64,000 nt of DNA from Ceratopteris richardii (taxonomy: Eukaryota; Streptophyta; Polypodiopsida; Polypodiales; Pteridaceae): contig CM035413.1 of NCBI GenBank assembly GCA_020310875.1, positions 189,659,404-189,723,403 on the forward strand, read 5' to 3'. The notes below the pieces were generated by a model. The model worked only from the letters and a program-made list of their open reading frames with translations, was not told where the DNA came from and did no database searches. Every line of letters starts with the position of its first letter. The stretch's first letter is position 1. Below, in pieces: positions 21,622 to 33,279 of the stretch. A program made the translations under genes and the position numbers.

Positions 21622-23490
21622 GTGATTGTGCATTCCTTGTCTACTATGTTTTCCTATTACTTGTGTGCCATGAAAGCCCTCGCGAATGTCGCAACATTCC
21701 GTGCAGGCCTCCCTCTCGAAGTGAGTGAGTATTTGTGCAACCGTGGTCTGTTGGCCTTCGCTGAATTGCCTTGGCATTCAGTGGAGTGTCAATCATTCCA
21801 TGCGCAGATTATTTCTGCCATTGCCGCCACACCTGCTACAGAGCAGTGTTGGCCCATAACTTGTTTACCATCACGAGTCATTATTACTTTAGTATTGTTT
21901 GTTGAAGGCTTTCGACTTCCTCGGGAAGGATTGGAGAATGGTCCCCTTCTTTCCGTGGCCATCATGCAAGAATTGTTTCCCCGACACTCATCTAATGAGT
22001 ATGCCATTTTGTGTATACCTGAACGAGAGCGTAGAGCTCTGCATTTTTTGGTAGCCACCCTGAATTTACAGAAATGCACATATGGTATTGCCCGCCCATT
22101 CTATTCAATGATAGATACTGCTTCTTGTGAGTCTGTCAATTTTGCCTCCTTTTATTTCCGGTGCATTCACCCTGAATGTGTAGTGGTTATCAAAAAAGTC
22201 ACTAAGGGTGACCTTCCTCGTTCTCGTTTAACCCACATCCTTACTTTCCTCTTTCCGGTGATCCAAGCCACGCAACCTCCTCCAACCATTCCTTTCTTGT
22301 TACATGAAGAATCTACTCACATGCTTGAGGATGAGGACGATGACGATGAAGATCTGCTTCAACTCTTTGGCCAAAAACGCAGACGCGTTAGCCCCTCTGA
22401 AAGAAAGGTGCAGGGATCCACAACTGGACATGAAAATGAAACTTGTCACGACACTGCCACATCTCTACGTGTCGAATCATCCGTTCCCACTTCTCCAATC
22501 AACCAACAGGAATAAGGCGCATGCAGGGAAGAATCCGAAGAGGTCTCTTCTCGGGCAGACTTTCATCAGTAGAGTGCAGACAATGTGAAGGAGATCGTTG
22601 TTGAACTCCTCACTGAAGTAATTACCAACCTCGAGGTAATGATCTCACAAGTTGAGGCAACAAATCAGAATCCAACCGGCATCATCTTGATGCCAAATCC
22701 TCTTATTCCCTAACCTCCCCCAACTAACCCGATTGAGCCCGTTGCAGCCCCTACTAGTGCCATTGACAATGTACCTTCCAACGCACCCACTCCTCCATCC
22801 TCTTCCCCCGACTACTCTCCACCACCCTCCCCTCATCTGTTCACAGCCTCTTGATCCCAACCACTACCTGTTCTTCCTCCTACAACTATGATGTTCCATG
22901 AATTGGAGTCTATGGGTTGTCTCCTGATTCAATTCTCTCAGCAGTTACCTCTTAAAATGAAGCTGGCAACCGAGAATATCAGACAGGATCTGCAAGGCAA
23001 AGTTGATTTGTTAGAGGCAGATATTGCTCCGTTACAGGAAGAAGCTAATGCGGTTAAAGCAGAGAATCATGCCCTGCAGCTTCAAGTTCAGCAACTTCAA
23101 GATCAATTAGCAGAGAGGGATGCTTTGATTGCTCAAAGGGATACAGAAATCACTACTCTGAAGCAAGATCTCACTGACAGGATAGATGCTATGACTGCGT
23201 TAGGACATGAACTTCATCGTACACGAGATGCTCTCAGTGTCTTAGAAGAAGCTTCTCAATCTCTTGCGGCTAATGTGCTTAAAGTAGAAGCACAGTTACA
23301 TAATACCACTGAACGATTGTTTCAACGAGATCAAGAGTTAAGAGAGGAGCTTGCTAAGTATCTCAGATTGAAGAAAGAACTTGAAGGTGTGCAGAAAGAG
23401 AGAGAAGCTTATTATAAAACAATGCAGTTTACTAGAACATTTAAATTAGCCCGAACATTGTACATACAAGGCATAGTTGATGAGCCTTAA
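21622..23490 (+). pseudogene. Extra ORF downstream of integrase, coiled-coil C-terminus
   Basis: One reading frame runs about 620 codons with only four stops (near 22513, 22573, 22711 and 22852) and no frameshift, so it was a single ORF until recently. Its N-terminal 200 residues are globular and unrecognised. An acidic run (EDEDDDDED) then meets a basic QKRRRVSPS, a possible nuclear signal. A Pro/Ser-rich stretch lies at about 22690-22880. The last 200 codons (from 22888) form a strong heptad coiled coil (LQLQVQQLQDQLAERDALIA). At least the TGA is one C-to-T step from an Arg codon. Position after pol recalls env-like or accessory ORFs of plant gypsy elements, but I recognise no family, signal peptide or membrane segment. 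Confidence 0.65.
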
Positions 23491-23532
23491 ATTTATTTTT
23501 CTTTGCGGGTTAGAGTCCACCATGCGTGCCAG

Positions 23533-24030
23533 TGTTAGGCGGCCGGATGGGAATAATGTAATTCTATTGTTCATAGTCGCATGCACCGAAAGGGCATAGC
23601 GATACGATGTAACTCTTACCCATTAATGAAAGGGCATTACGGTGTTCTTTGGCAGAAGAGACGGGTTCGCCAGACTGTCTGTCTGGGCGACCGTGTGGAG
23701 AAGATCGTGTGCTGATATTTTTGAATTACTGAGTACTGTATGTTGTTTATTGAATTGCAGTATTAACCATTAATACTATAATGTTATATTCTCATTAATA
23801 AGTCTATGAGACTCTCATTGCTAACTCGCGTGTTAAGCACTATGTAAGGAATAACCGTAATACAAACAGTAATACTGTGTAGAGGAAGTTATTACCTTGA
23901 AATCATAATTAACTGTGTAGTTGAAAGTTACTAGGAAAATCAAATAAAGGGCCTCTGCACTGTCAGACCCCTGCCATCCCCAAGAACCCGAAAAGAGATT
24001 AAAAGTGACTTAGCCGAAGTGCTTTTAACA
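23533..24030 (+). repeat. Possible 3' LTR of the decayed gypsy
   Basis: Non-coding sequence bounded by TGTTA...TAACA lies between the last ORF and resumed copia coding. The sister LTR is missing, and no clear polypurine tract precedes it, so the boundaries are a guess. Confidence 0.3.
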
Positions 24031-24059
24031 CCTTGTAGCATAGTTTCTTCAGTTCACTT

Positions 24060-24960
24060 ACAGGGAATATGTCACATGCACTAATAAATCCTCTTTCCTT
24101 GCAATGGGAGTTGGTTAGATTGTTTTGACTACAGTTGATGGCATTTCTTTCACAATTTTAGATGCTTTGTATGTACCAAAGATAAAAGAAATTTTTCGTC
24201 AGTTTTAGCATTAGGCAAGATTGGCTTGGTTGTCAAAATCATTGACGATAGATGTATTGTTCACGATCTTTCAAATGGTGATGTTATTATTTCTTTTGGA
24301 ATTTTATTTCATGGGTTGTATAAGCTCATAGACGATGCAATATTTGCAGTCACGATTTCTCCATGAATGCATGGGTGTATCCATTCAAAATAAAGTCTAA
24401 ATTGTTTACGTGCTTAAAGCGATTTTTGTTTTTGGTTAAAAATCTATTAGCATGTAAAATGGGCACTCTTCATTTTGATGGGGGGGGGATTGCATATCTT
24501 TTAGTTTTAATGCATTTTTGGTTGAGTGTGGAAAAAAACATGCGTGTATAGTGACATATACACATCAATAGAATGGATGTTTTGAAAGAGATAACATGTC
24601 ACTTATGGAGATGATGACGCCGGTATGGTCATAATTCAAGCTTTATGAGTTAGCTTCTAGCTTGAGGCTATTACATGTGCAACATATGTACTTAATAGGT
24701 GTCCCACCAAAGCACTACAATCTATCACTCCATATGAGGCTTGGCATGGTCGCAAGGCATCTAGGCTTTTACAATTGTAAAAGATCCATGCAAAATCTTT
24801 TAAAAAATATAGTAAGTGAGCATAAGTAAAAGAACTCTCCAATGGATATTATTTCAATGTAATCCAAGTGATAGGTTTTGATGTAGATCAAATACACCTC
24901 AAGCATAGTGTAAGATTGATGTTCCAACAATTTCAAGCCACCAAACAAGAAGTCAAGTGT
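24060..24960 (+). pseudogene. Copia protease-tail and integrase relic (right half of the split element)
   Basis: Frames give a VLALGKIGLVVKIIDDRCIV block and GLYKLI, the copia segment between protease and integrase. From 24360 they give VYPFKIKSKLF, a degraded Asp-Gly-Gly core region, and near 24700-24760 a TKALQSITPYEAWHGRK-like block typical of the integrase C-terminal half. It continues the relic at 14600-14845 on the other side of the gypsy insertion. Confidence 0.7.
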
Positions 24961-25103
24961 ACTAGATACTTGGTCTTAAAACAGTTAGAAGAACCAAATA
25001 GTCCAACATTATGTAGATGCATATAGGGAGGTAGTTCTTAAAGTAACAGACTATATTCCAAAGTTTCTCCCTACACAATGTCTAAGTGTAACCTTCTGAC
25101 AAA

Positions 25104-25310
25104 TCACGAATGAATGACATTATGTGTGGACCTAGTGTCCAAGAGGACCTTGAGAGGTTGTCGTACCACGAATCCTCTCATACGAATGAGTTTTCTATTC
25201 AAAAAGCGATAATCTTTCTTCTCATTGATGAAAGCATTGCATCTAGCACAAAATGCACCTTCTTCATTACCATCATGGCCACTATAGGAGATGATATCAG
25301 AGACTTTCAT
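25104..25310 (-). pseudogene. Gypsy protease fragment
   Basis: The minus strand reads MRGFVVRQPLKVLLDTRSTH followed by NVIHS. This matches the chromovirus-type protease LIDSGSTHNFI, with Gly of the DTG/DSG triad replaced by Arg. An isolated fragment of about 70 codons. Confidence 0.65.
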
Positions 25311-25774
25311 AGGATAATGAGTTAATCGATGTTTCGCTAAGAACTCATATTTTCCTAGGATAATGTTTTAATCGATGTTTCCCTAAGAACTCATATCATA
25401 ACCCTTCTCTTATTGCTTGAGTTTTTTTATGAGGGGTAAGAATAGACTTATTGTAAGCCCTCAAAACTAGAGTTGATACTTTTCTTTTAGCTCTTGAAAT
25501 TTTCTTGATCATTTGCACTTGCATCGCCTCTTTCTAAGGTTTTGCACTAATCAAGATGGCAGTACTAGACGAAAAGGTCCAACTCATCGTACTCCATGAG
25601 GATCTCTAGCCTTTGGAGCCCATGCCCTTATAAACATATTTGTAGAGGAGAGCCATCTCTATGGCCTATGCAAAGCAGTGCACCTCTCCTTTTTTAATAA
25701 TAGTTGGATTGTTTCTCTAAGTCCCAATTCAAACTTTTGGACTTAAAGTAAGAGCAGAATTCTAGTAGTTTTTG

Positions 25775-26080
25775 TTTTAAAGAAATCCCTTTGGGATTAT
25801 CTCATTTAAGGAATATTGGACATAGGATCGAGTTGAAAGGAGGAGCAAGTTTGACTGCGCAACCTCTATTTTCTTATATGAGATTATAAAAGGAAAATGA
25901 ATTTCGCAAAGTCATGGATGCGTAGTTGGAGAAAGGGCTTACCAAACCCTTTTATTCACTATTCAGAGCACCAGCCCTTCTACTGAAGAAGAAAGATGAT
26001 CTTATTGGATGTGCATCAACTATAGAGCACTCAATAAGGTTACAATCAAGAATAGGTATCCCATGCCTTTGTATATAAGA
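25775..26080 (+). pseudogene. Gypsy RT N-terminal fragment
   Basis: The plus strand reads LSHLRNIGHRIELKGGASLT, then EKGLTKPFYSLFRAPALLLK and KKDDLIG. These correspond to the LPP.R...H.I.L.pGA, GLI.PS.SPF..PVLLV and KKDG motifs at the start of gypsy RT. Opposite in strand to the protease scrap just before it, so probably a different insertion. Confidence 0.65.
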
Positions 26081-26269
26081 TAACTTTCAAGTGTACTTTT
26101 GAGATGTTTGAGTACCCTTTTGAATCCAAGAAAATATGGTACCTTAGTTGTATGCATTAATCAAGAAAGTGCACCAACTATATATGCTAGGTTTGGCCTT
26201 GTAATATTGTTATTATTCGATCATCCCACTATAGACCCACAAACAAATACATGATGTATTTTAGTACTT

Positions 26270-27720
26270 TCTATTGACATTTCTGCTCCATAGGGTTGCT
26301 CATGGTTTGCATTTTGTGAGTCCATAATTCTTCAATACATCCAAATTATGCTGTTTCTACATAAGCCATATAAAGCTTTTTCTTTGAACTCTAAACATAA
26401 CCATCCTTGACTTGCTCTTCAAACTCTAATGGTTGGTCCATGTACACAACTTCCTCTAGATCCCCATTCAAAAATACATTCGCATCAAGTTGACACACTT
26501 CCAATGCATTCTTGCTGCACATGAAATGATTTCTCTAAGGGCACTTATCTTATCCATAGTCCTAAATGTCTCTGCATAGTCTATTACATATGTATTAGAA
26601 AATGCTTTGGCTACAAGTGTAGCTTTATACCTAGAAATAATACCCTCTAAATTCTTCTCTACCTTTTTAACCCACTTGTTCCAAATTAGCTTCATGTCCT
26701 TCATCCTCCAAAGCCTTGGTCTCCTCTTCCATAGCTTCTTTTCATTTCGTGCATCTGACACTTCTTCAAAGCATGTGAGTTATTCAATAAAATTTCTCAA
26801 GTAAGCATAATCTCTAGCCATAAATGAGTCATACATAAGTCTTTCAACCTAACATCTCACCCTATTAATTAGAGCTTGGAAGATTAGGCTTTGCCAAACT
26901 TCGTTTAAAAAAATAACATGATATCTTACCCTATTAAACCTGCTATAAGTTCTATTAATTAAATCTTGGGCATCTGGGCTTTCCCAAACTTCATTTATAC
27001 AAAGAACTGATATCTTACCCTATTAGACCTCAACTCACCATTCCTTTGATTTGGATATTTAGCTTTGGATTTTGAGATCTTCCCCTTGTTCTCATGATGG
27101 TCTGCATTGAAGTCAATCCATAGATATTTATCTTCTTCTATCTTTGTGATTTTGGCCTTGCCTTTACTCCGTGCATCACCTAATTGACTTGATGTAAGAC
27201 TGAATTTATCCCTTGATGGTTGAATACTCAAGTCTTTAGGTTGATAAACAAGCATGCTCTCTAGTTGATCCTTTGAAATCCTCCTTTCTTCATCTTCATT
27301 ACCCTAAAAACTTGATGTACATATCACATTCTCTTTCAACCATAGCTTTGAACTTCTTGAATTAATAAAAACATCTCATTTGTGGTTCATACAATAGAGC
27401 CAAGTCATCCTTGTGCAATCATCTATCAAATTTACAAATTATCTTACCTCCAATTGAATTATTCTTTGTTGGTCTCTAGACATCTGAATGGATGAGATCA
27501 AGTGGATGATAGCTTACATAATTCATCTTCTTGAATGGCAACCTAGTCTACTTTCCCAATTGACAAGCTTCACATAAATTTTAAAGGTTTTGATTATAGA
27601 GAGTAGGTAACCCTAGCCATATCCTCTTCTTTTACATGTCCTTCAATCTCTACATATTCATATGGCCATACCTTTTTGTACCACAGATCGCATTTTTCTA
27701 CATTCTTGTTTCCAAATCTG
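26270..27720 (-). pseudogene. Copia integrase-RT relic
   Basis: On the minus strand, from 27700 down: GHMN, LCEACQLGK, DLIHSDV and FKKFKAMVE (pre-integrase and integrase). Then, from 26761: WNKWVKKVEKNLEGIISRYK, ATLVAKAFSNTY, IDYAETF, and a FLNGDLEEVVYMDQP-like block near 26450 (RT). Order and strand are consistent for one element, shortened between integrase and RT. Many stops; both LTRs absent. The minus-strand frame 26995-27255 between the two blocks is unrecognised. Confidence 0.7.
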
Positions 27721-27928
27721 AAATAGGTTATGTGGTTGAATTTATGTTTTCTAACCCCATGGCTTTGTGTTGAAAGGGCACGAAAATCAAGTGTGCAATA
27801 CCTTTTTGTACCATAGATCGAATTTTTCTACCTTCTTGTTTCCAAATCTGAAATAGGTTATGTGGTTGAAGTTATGTTTTCTAACCCCATGGCTTTGTGT
27901 TGAAGGGGCACGAAAATCAAGTGTGCAG
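27669..27928. repeat. 130-bp tandem duplication
   Basis: TACCTTTTTGTACCA...GTGTGCA is repeated at 27669-27798 and 27799-27928 with a handful of differences. It lies at the junction between the minus-strand copia relic and the next plus-strand copia relic. Confidence 0.85.
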
Positions 27929-28576
27929 GTTGAGGAAGGTATTATATGGTTTAAAGTAAGCACCACATGCTTGGTATGAAAAGATACATGCCTATCTCAT
28001 TGCACATGGTTTTGAGAATAGTCCAACCGAAAGCACCTTATATGTTTAGCATGCTAATGATGTGCTTTTGATCATTTTTGTGTATGTTGGTGACATGCTA
28101 TTTTCACTCGTCCTCATGACAAGCATATTGCTGATTTTAACGCCAAGTTCATGCCTCATTTGAGATGTCTGATTTGGGGCATTCACATCATTATTTCGGC
28201 ATTTAGTTTATGCAAGTTGATGGCATTGTGTCAAACAAAATATATTGACACATTATTGCACCATTTTGACCTTGAAGATTGTAAACCTATTTCCACTCCT
28301 ATGGAGAGAGGTTTATGATTGAGTCTTCATGATGCTAGAGATGCATTTGATGGTGTTGTCTATTAGCATGTTGTTGGATGCTTGATTTACTTATGCATTA
28401 CTTGGCCAGGTATTCAGTTTGTTGTCTCATAGATGAGCTAGTTTATGCATTTCCTAGGTGTCAAGCATTGGCAGCCACTTAAGCGCACCTTTCACTACTT
28501 GAGTGGTACCCAGCCACTTCAATTATTTTATCCCAAGGGGAGATCACTCGTGTGTCCACTTACTCGGACTAGCTAG
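27929..28576 (+). pseudogene. Old copia RT and RNase H, left part
   Basis: Reads LRKVLYGLK*APHAWYEKIH and AHGFENSPTESTLYV, then FVYVGDMLF (catalytic YVDD seen as YVGD, 28083-28094) and further RT/RNase H text in shifting frames. It ends at TYSD, the start of the YSDADWAG motif, exactly where the younger copia LTR begins. The element resumes at 34339. Confidence 0.75.
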
Positions 28577-29717
28577 TGTTGAAGATAAATGTACAAGCTC
28601 ATTTTCATATGAGCCATGCTTGGATAAATCTACAAAATATAAAGATAAAGAAAAGTAGAGGAAAAAAGGAAAAAATAAGAAAAGAAAAAGTCTAGTCAAA
28701 ATTCATGATGAGTAAGAGATACAATATCTTGCCTTCTAGTTAGTAGCATGTAGTGGAGAAAGTGGTGAGTTAAGAAGAAGGCACAAACTTCTTCACATGC
28801 TCATTGGTTATAAAAGTGAGGTGGGAGCACATTCAAAACAAGGAGAAAAAGAGGAAAGAGCTCCCAGTAGTCGGATCTAGCCATTTTGTCATTTTCTCTT
28901 CCCTTAGACTCCTTCCAGCTGCACGTCAGTTTGTACACAACTCTATTGCAGAGCTCATATCTCAGTGCATATGTAATCGTTTCTTGTGTTTAAGCATTCA
29001 TTTGAAAGGTTATCTTATGTACTTTTGGCATACCATATATCTCATTGAAAGCTTATGTAGTTTGTGAGATATCAGTGAAAGAGTGAAGTGTAGTTTTTCA
29101 GTATACCTGTGTAGGTAGGTACTCTAGTTTGGTCGGGTACGTTCTCTAATCAAAACATATCCAAACTGCATGATTTCTCTTTTATTGGAAAGCTCTTGGC
29201 ATATACTTTCACTATCCTACATATCTCATTCAGATCACATATATTCTATGAGATATCTATCAGAGAATAAAGTCCAGTTTTAGAGTGTACTTATGTGTGC
29301 AGGTGGTCTATTTTGGTCAGTTGAGTTTCCTGAGAAAAAAGCATCCAAATTACTTGTTTTTTAGCTTCCTGGAAAGCTATTTGTGTCTACTTTATCTATA
29401 CCAAATATCCTTCTCAAAGGATATATATTGAGAGAGTTATCAATCCGATAGTGAATCCTAGTTCTTCAACATACTTGTGTGGATAGGTAGTTCATCTTTG
29501 TTAGTTGTGTCTCTTAATTAAAACTTGTCCAAACTAAGTTATTTATAGCTTGTTAGAGAGCTCTCTTTGTCTAATTTGACTAAATAAAGTTTCAAGTCCA
29601 TTTGATTTTTGTATTGAGAGCAGTAAGCTATCTAAGGTGTAGATGTTTGTCCAAGTGCTGGATATACAAGGTTTCACTACACATTTCGGTTCTGCATAGG
29701 AGAACTCATTCTCCACA
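28577..29717 (+). repeat. 5' LTR of the nested copia
   Basis: Runs TGTTGAAG...CTCCACA. The body contains several diverged internal repeats of about 150-200 bp (recurring GTGAGATATCAGTGAAAGAG, AAAGCTCTTGGCATA and GTGTACAGGTGGTCTATTTT style text). TATA box at 28809-28816. Confidence 0.9.
28809..28816 (+). promoter_or_regulatory. TATA box in the copia LTR (copy at 33430-33437)
   Basis: TATAAAAG is preceded immediately by CATTGG, an inverted CCAAT. Conserved in both LTRs. A reasonable core promoter for the element. Confidence 0.55.
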
Positions 29718-29719
29718 GT

Positions 29720-29730
29720 TGGTATCAGAG
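29720..29730 (+). other. Primer binding site, initiator Met-tRNA
   Basis: TGGTATCAGAG, the standard site of plant copia elements, begins 2 nt after the LTR. Confidence 0.85.
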
Positions 29731-29769
29731 AAAACTTGGTGCTGAAGCTTCATCAACAGAGCTAGAGAT

Positions 29770-31797
29770 AAGGCAAAGCAAAAGAGGAACTATAAAACAA
29801 GGAGGATCTTCAGGGCACTATGCTAGTGATTGTTGGTTGAAGAATGGAAGACCCAATGGAGGCAATGAAAGGAACCAAAGCAACTATGCAAGCACCTCAA
29901 GAGAAGGAAGCAAGGACACACTACTTGCAATGAGACAGGAGTATAGAAGCTCTTGTGAAGATGACAAAAAATGGTACATTGATTCAGGTTGTAGTAACCA
30001 TATGTCATGCCAAGGAAGTTTGTTCACTAATCTACATGTACCAAGTGGAAAAGGATGTGTTGAAATAGGTGATGATACTCAACACATGATTGAACATATT
30101 GGAGATATAAAGCTTGGAGATACAAGTAGAGCAATAGTACTATCTAATGTTCATGTTCCTACAATTTCAAAGAACTTGATTTCAGTAGGAAAAATGGTAG
30201 AGAAAGGTTATCATGTCATATTCAATGAGAATGGGTGCTTCATAAAGAATCCAAAGGAAGGCTTCAAGGTCATCGCTTGAGGTAGAAGAGAAGGAAGGAT
30301 GTTCAGTTTGGACGTCCAACATCCACATGGAAAGGTCATGTATAATCAATGTAGGAACAAGAAAATTTTAGAGATAGACTTATGGCACAAAAGAATAGGA
30401 CACATCAACATTCCAAAGCTGAAGGACATGAGCAAAGATGAAGTGGTAAGAGTTCTTCCAAAATTTAATAGCATTCGACTACATGAGTTATGTGAAGCTT
30501 GTCAACTAGGAAAGCAAACGAGGCATCCATTCAAGAGGAGCAATTATGTGGCTCCAAATGTCTTGGAGTTGATACATACGGATGTATGGGGACCAACCCA
30601 AGAGGCATCAATGGCTGGTAATAGATTTTTTGTCACCTTCATTGATGATCGCTGAAGAAAGGTATGGCTGTTTTGTATGAAGCAAAAATCGGAGGTGTTT
30701 TCTAGATTCAAAAGATTCAAAGTTGAAGTTGAAAAGGAAAGAGGAAGGTCTATCAAAACCTTAAGGTCCGATGGTGCAGGAGAATACTTCTCCAAAGAAT
30801 TTTCAGATTTTGTACAAGAGAATGGGATCAAAAGGCACTGCACTTATAGGTATACACCACAACAAAATGGAGTAGTTGAGAGAAAAATAGGCAAACTACT
30901 GAAATTACAAGATGCATGCTCGACGAGATGAAGGTACCATTGTACTATTGGGCTGAAGCTACCACAACTGCCATTTACTTGATGAATAGGTGCACAACAT
31001 CGGGAATACATCACCTGACTCCAGAAGAGGTATATTCTGGTAAGAAACGTGATCTTACACACCTCAAAGTGTTTGGATGTGTTTGCTTTGTTCACATTCC
31101 ACAAGAAGTTAGAACACAGATGGAACCAAGGTCTGAAAAATGCATTTTCATCGGCTACTCGACAGAGCAAAAAGGATACAAGTGTTACAACCCTAGAACG
31201 AAGGAATTAAGAGTCTCGCGAGATGTGGTCTTTGATGAACTAAGACCATGGTATGAAGATAAAGGAAAGGAAAAGATTCTTGAAGAAGATTGTGATGATT
31301 ATGTAGGAACAAATCAAAGAGACGTTCAACAATCAAGCACAAAGCTTTCAGGTCCAGAGGCATGTACATCAAATGAAGAATGTTCAACATGGAGGGGGAG
31401 CCATTCTTTGTCTCCAAATTCAGCTCATAGTAGAGCCAAAGAACTAAGTGCTACTCCAAAGAGTGAGGTAGATGCAAGTGATGAAGAATATGAAGAGGTA
31501 ATCACTCCGATGGTAAAGCTAAATAGGTTAAAGAAGCAACTTTCTAAAGGAAATGAAAGAAGATCTTCAAGGACAAGGTATCCAACTCAAAGGTTGAGTT
31601 ATGATAGTTTTAATGCGACTCATTTTGCATACATGATGCAGGTTATCAAAGACAAAGAGCCTGCGACATATGAAGAAGCTTGCACACAAAAGGAATGGAA
31701 GCAAGCTATGAAAGAGGAGATCAAAGCTCTCAAAGATAATCACATATGGGAGCTAGTTCCAAAGAAAGAAGGTATGAAGATTGTTGCAAACAAATGA
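29770..31797 (+). pseudogene. Copia Gag remnant, protease and integrase
   Basis: Only the last half of the Gag zinc knuckle survives (GHYASDCWLK, about 29812-29840), about 100 bp from the primer site, so nearly all of Gag is deleted. Protease follows with WYIDSGCSNHMS. After a stop at 30278 come LWHKRIGHIN and LCEACQLGK (integrase zinc finger), then the core IHTDVWGP, RSDGAGEY and NGVVERKIG carrying D, D and E. A stop at 30653 and a frameshift near 30895 interrupt. The C-terminal GKKRDLTHLKVFGC, FIGYSTEQKGYKCY and pre-RT YEEACTQKEWKQAM follow, ending at a TGA (31795) where Trp of KWVFK is expected. Confidence 0.85.
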
Positions 31798-33279
31798 GTG
31801 TTTAAAGTAAAGAGGAATGCTAATGGTTCACTAGCTAGATATAAAGCTAGATTAGTTGCCAAAGGATTTAAACAAACACAAGGCATAGATTATGATGAAG
31901 TTTTCAGCCCTGTTGCAAAGATGGGAACGATCAGAACATTAATCGCAATTGGTGCTTCGAGGAGATGGCCATTATATCAAATCGACATCAAAAATTCTTT
32001 TCTTAATGGCGAACTACAGGAAGAGGTATACATGAGTCAAACGGTTGGATTTGAAGATGAAAACCATCGAGAATTTGTTTACAGGTTGAACAAGGCACTT
32101 TATGGCTTGAAGCAAGCACTTAGAGCATGGAATCAGAGATTGGTAGAGTATCTAACTAAGTGTGGATACAACCCAAGTAGTGCAGATCCTTCATTGTACA
32201 TGAAAAAGGAAGAAAATAGAGAGGTATATATTTGCATATATGTCGGTGACCTCATCATAACAAGAAATGATGTTATAGGGATTAAAGATATCAAAAGGAA
32301 GCTCGGTAAGGAGTTTAAAATTTCAGATCTTGGAGAGCTGAAATATTTTTTAGGAATTGAAGTTGTTCATGGAAAGAGTGGCATCTACTTGATGCAAAGG
32401 AAGTACTTGTTGGATGTTCTTTTCAGATTTGGAATGAGTGAATGCAAACCACTCACTCAACCCATGGACACAAATACAAAGATTTGTTCAAATGATGGAG
32501 AACCATTGGAAGATGTAACAACATACAGAAGCATTGTAGGATCATTGATCTATGCAAACATTACAAGACGTGATTTGTCTAATGTTGTTGATGTACTTTC
32601 TCAGTTTATGCAAGCCCCAACAAGTGAACACTTAAATTCAGCCAAGAGAGTGTTGAGATACATAAAGCATACAGTTAATCATGCTATTATTTATAATTTT
32701 GATGAAGAACTGCATGTCAAAGGATTTAGTGATGCTGATCGAGCAGGTTCAAAGGAAGATAAAAGATCAACCTCAGTTTATGTGCTCATGATAGGAAGCA
32801 AACCTATCACATGGAGTTCAAAGAAACAACCTACTGTTGCACTTTCATCTATGGAGGCTGAATATAGAGGCTTAGTGTTTGCCACATGTGACGCAATGTC
32901 GATTAAAAAGCTTTTGGCTGATCTTAGAGTGCAAGTTGGAACCATCCCTATATGTGGTGATAGCATGTCAAGTATTTACTTAGCAAGCAATCCTATGTTT
33001 CATGCAAGGAGCAAGCACATAGAGGTCCACTACCATTATGTAAGGGAGAAGCTGCTGAGCAAAGATGTGGAGATCAATTTCATTAGAACCAAAGAGCAGG
33101 TTGCAGATATGTTTACAAAGTTCTTGGATGCTTCTAAACTCAAAGGTTTCAAGGATGTGATAAATTTGCAGGACATGGATGAAGATAACTCTGAAATGAG
33201 CTTGAGGGGGAGTGTTGAAGATAAATGTACAAGCTCATTTTCATATGAGCCATGCTTGGATAAATTTACCAAAAAGTAG
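31798..33279 (+). pseudogene. Copia reverse transcriptase and RNase H
   Basis: Open for 493 codons: RYKARLVAKGFKQTQGIDYD, FSPVAKM, YQIDIKNSFLNGELQEEVYM, LNKALYGLKQA, YVGDLIITRND, LKYFLGIEV, YRSIVGSLIY, then RNase H GFSDADRAGS, SSMEAEYRG and KHIEVHYHYVREK, and the tail EQVADMFTK. The polymerase motif YVDD is YVGD (32239-32250), losing the first catalytic Asp, so it is not expected to polymerise. Apart from this and the stop just upstream it is the best preserved copia Pol in the window. Confidence 0.9.
33204..33212 (+). other. Polypurine tract of the nested copia
   Basis: GAGGGGGAG immediately before TGTTGAAG at the start of the 3' LTR. Confidence 0.8.

Larger units (their letters stand above)
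14846..24030 (+). mobile_element. Decayed Ty3/gypsy element inserted in a copia relic
   Basis: The domain order is Gag, protease, RT, RNase H and integrase, then an extra coiled-coil ORF and a possible 3' LTR. The 5' LTR, leader and N-terminal Gag are missing. Pol is broken by several in-frame stops and shifts, and by a nested 1.7 kb insertion at 17889-19604. The protease motif is DGGS and no chromodomain follows integrase, so this is a non-chromovirus lineage. No second (archaeal-type) RNase H is visible between RNase H and integrase. Confidence 0.8.
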
